Assembly (NCBI GenBank): GCA_011391835.1
Contig: JAABPS010000193.1
Span: forward strand, 1-5,759
Direction: 5' to 3'
DNA: 5,759 bases
DNA from: Desulfobacteraceae bacterium
GTDB lineage: Bacteria > Desulfobacterota > Desulfobacteria > Desulfobacterales > JAABPS01
Shown here: piece by piece, positions 4,798 to 5,759 of the stretch
Numbering within the stretch: position 1 is the first letter of the stretch
Layout of the letters: the number at the start of each line of letters is the position of its first letter
Translations under genes and position numbers: made by a program
The notes under the pieces: generated by a model
The model's database searches: none
Seen by the model: only the letters and a program-made list of their open reading frames with translations
Told to the model about the DNA's origin: nothing

Positions 4798-5759
4798 ATG
4801 ACATCTCTTCCTGATTCCCCGCTGTCCCTGTGGTTGGATACTTACGGCCATTATTCGCCAGCGCCTCCCTTGAAAGAAAATCTTGATGTAGATATTGCTG
4901 TCATTGGTGGCGGCTTTACAGGAGTTGCCACCGCCCATGAGCTGAAGCGGGTGGAGCCATCTTTGCGCATTGCTGTTTTGGAAGCAAAGACAGCAGGCTT
5001 TGGAGCCAGCGGACGAAACGGTTCATTTGCCATGACAGTGGTTGGTCTGGGATTTGGCGTTACAGCCATGCTTCGGGGTAAGCAGTTTGTTAAAGACGCC
5101 CATCATTACATGATGAAGGCTGTGGATCATCTGGATGATTTGATTCAGCGGGAGCATTTGGACTGCGACCGCATGCGTCCGGGCTTTTTACGAACTGCAA
5201 CAACTCAGGGTTACATCAAGCGGATTCAGCACGATGTAGAGCTTATGAATTCACTTGGTTTTGATGATATCTTCTGGCTCAGTGCAGGGGAAGTGCGTGC
5301 GCGGGTAAATTCAGAGCGATATTTAGGCGCTTTGTGGGAGCCAAGAATGGCATTGATCAATCCTGCCAAACTGGTGCGTGCGGAAAAAATTCTGGCTATG
5401 AAGAAGGGGGTTCTCTTTTTTGAAAACACGCCTGTTATCGAAATAACCTCAAACCCGAAGTTTAAGATTAAGACGGCAGAGGGCAGTCTGTCTGCTGAAA
5501 AAGTAGTATTTGCCACCAATGCGTATTCACATCTTTTCCCAGAGCTCAAGCGCAAGCAGGTACCGGCCTTTACCTATATGATTGCCACAGCTCCGTTAAC
5601 GGATAAACAACTGGAGCCCATTGGCTGGCAAGGATTTGAAGGATTGGAAGATGCGCGAAATCTGATTCACTATTACCGCCTGACGCCGGATAAGCGGCTG
5701 GTTATGGGAGGCGGGCCTGTAGGGCTTACGTGGGCGAATTCGTTAAACGCGGATTCAGA
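4798..5759 (+). CDS. FAD-dependent oxidoreductase, DAO family (3' truncated by window)
   Basis: The first 320 residues of a flavoprotein resembling glycine/D-amino-acid oxidases and the gamma-glutamylputrescine oxidase (PuuB) group, which oxidise C-N bonds of amines or amino acids. After a short leader with SLWLDTYGHY (10-19), the FAD-binding Rossmann motif is at 33-42 (IAVIGGGFTG, G37/G39/G42) with E62 ending the second strand (AVLEA). GASGRNGS at 69-76 is the flavin-contacting motif typical of this family. VVFATNAYS (236-244) and LVMGGG (301-306) match the later FAD/substrate region. No signal peptide is evident, so it is probably cytoplasmic. Family members usually have roughly 400-450 residues, so about a quarter is missing. 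AAAAGGAGG at 4781-4789, 8 nt before the ATG, is an excellent ribosome binding site. It is divergent from the SDR gene; the substrate cannot be told from sequence alone. Confidence 0.93.
   Translation, partial: MTSLPDSPLSLWLDTYGHYSPAPPLKENLDVDIAVIGGGFTGVATAHELKRVEPSLRIAVLEAKTAGFGASGRNGSFAMTVVGLGFGVTAMLRGKQFVKDAHHYMMKAVDHLDDLIQREHLDCDRMRPGFLRTATTQGYIKRIQHDVELMNSLGFDDIFWLSAGEVRARVNSERYLGALWEPRMALINPAKLVRAEKILAMKKGVLFFENTPVIEITSNPKFKIKTAEGSLSAEKVVFATNAYSHLFPELKRKQVPAFTYMIATAPLTDKQLEPIGWQGFEGLEDARNLIHYYRLTPDKRLVMGGGPVGLTWANSLNADS

Overview
The window looks like chromosome of a Gram-negative bacterium, most likely a member of the Desulfobacterota (Desulfobacterales-like). This is a judgement from protein style, not a database result. 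The basis is moderately A+T-rich DNA, an NtrC-class sigma-54 activator, an IHF-alpha-like protein of deltaproteobacterial type, a PAS/HisKA sensor ending straight after the phosphoacceptor domain, and strong GGAG-type ribosome binding sites. There are no rRNA or tRNA genes, CRISPR arrays, transposases or phage genes.

Layout. Bases 1-1953 (+ strand) carry a two-component pair: the C-terminal ATPase end of a histidine kinase cut by the window edge, then a complete 471-residue response regulator (REC, sigma-54 AAA+, Fis-type HTH). Converging on it from the - strand is an IHF-alpha-like DNA-bending protein (2019-2327). Upstream of that is a 43-codon acidic small gene not recognised by family (2434-2565), with a clear RBS.

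The stretch 2566-2824 has no intact gene but is unusually structured. It contains a nested inverted repeat, a 20-bp palindrome overlying the -10 region of a - strand promoter candidate, and a competing + strand open frame without an ATG that reads like the tail of a lost gene.

Next on the - strand come a PAS/HisKA sensor protein that stops before any ATPase domain (2825-3664), with a very good sigma-70-type promoter, and a classical short-chain dehydrogenase (3788-4606). Divergent from the dehydrogenase is the start of a DAO-family FAD-dependent amine/amino-acid oxidase (4798 to the window end). The shared intergenic region holds a near-consensus sigma-54 promoter facing the dehydrogenase, a 16-bp dyad, and a weaker candidate sigma-70 promoter facing the oxidase.

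How they may work together (inference). The window holds a sigma-54 activator, an IHF-type bending protein of the kind that assists such activators, and a sigma-54-type promoter in front of the dehydrogenase. The half-kinase could use an ATPase domain or partner kinase in trans. The dehydrogenase and oxidase are divergently arranged redox enzymes that could be co-regulated, but nothing here identifies their substrates. The most notable points are the ATPase-less kinase, the 43-residue gene with its palindrome-marked upstream region, and the sigma-54/dyad control region. No novel multi-gene system is clearly demonstrated.
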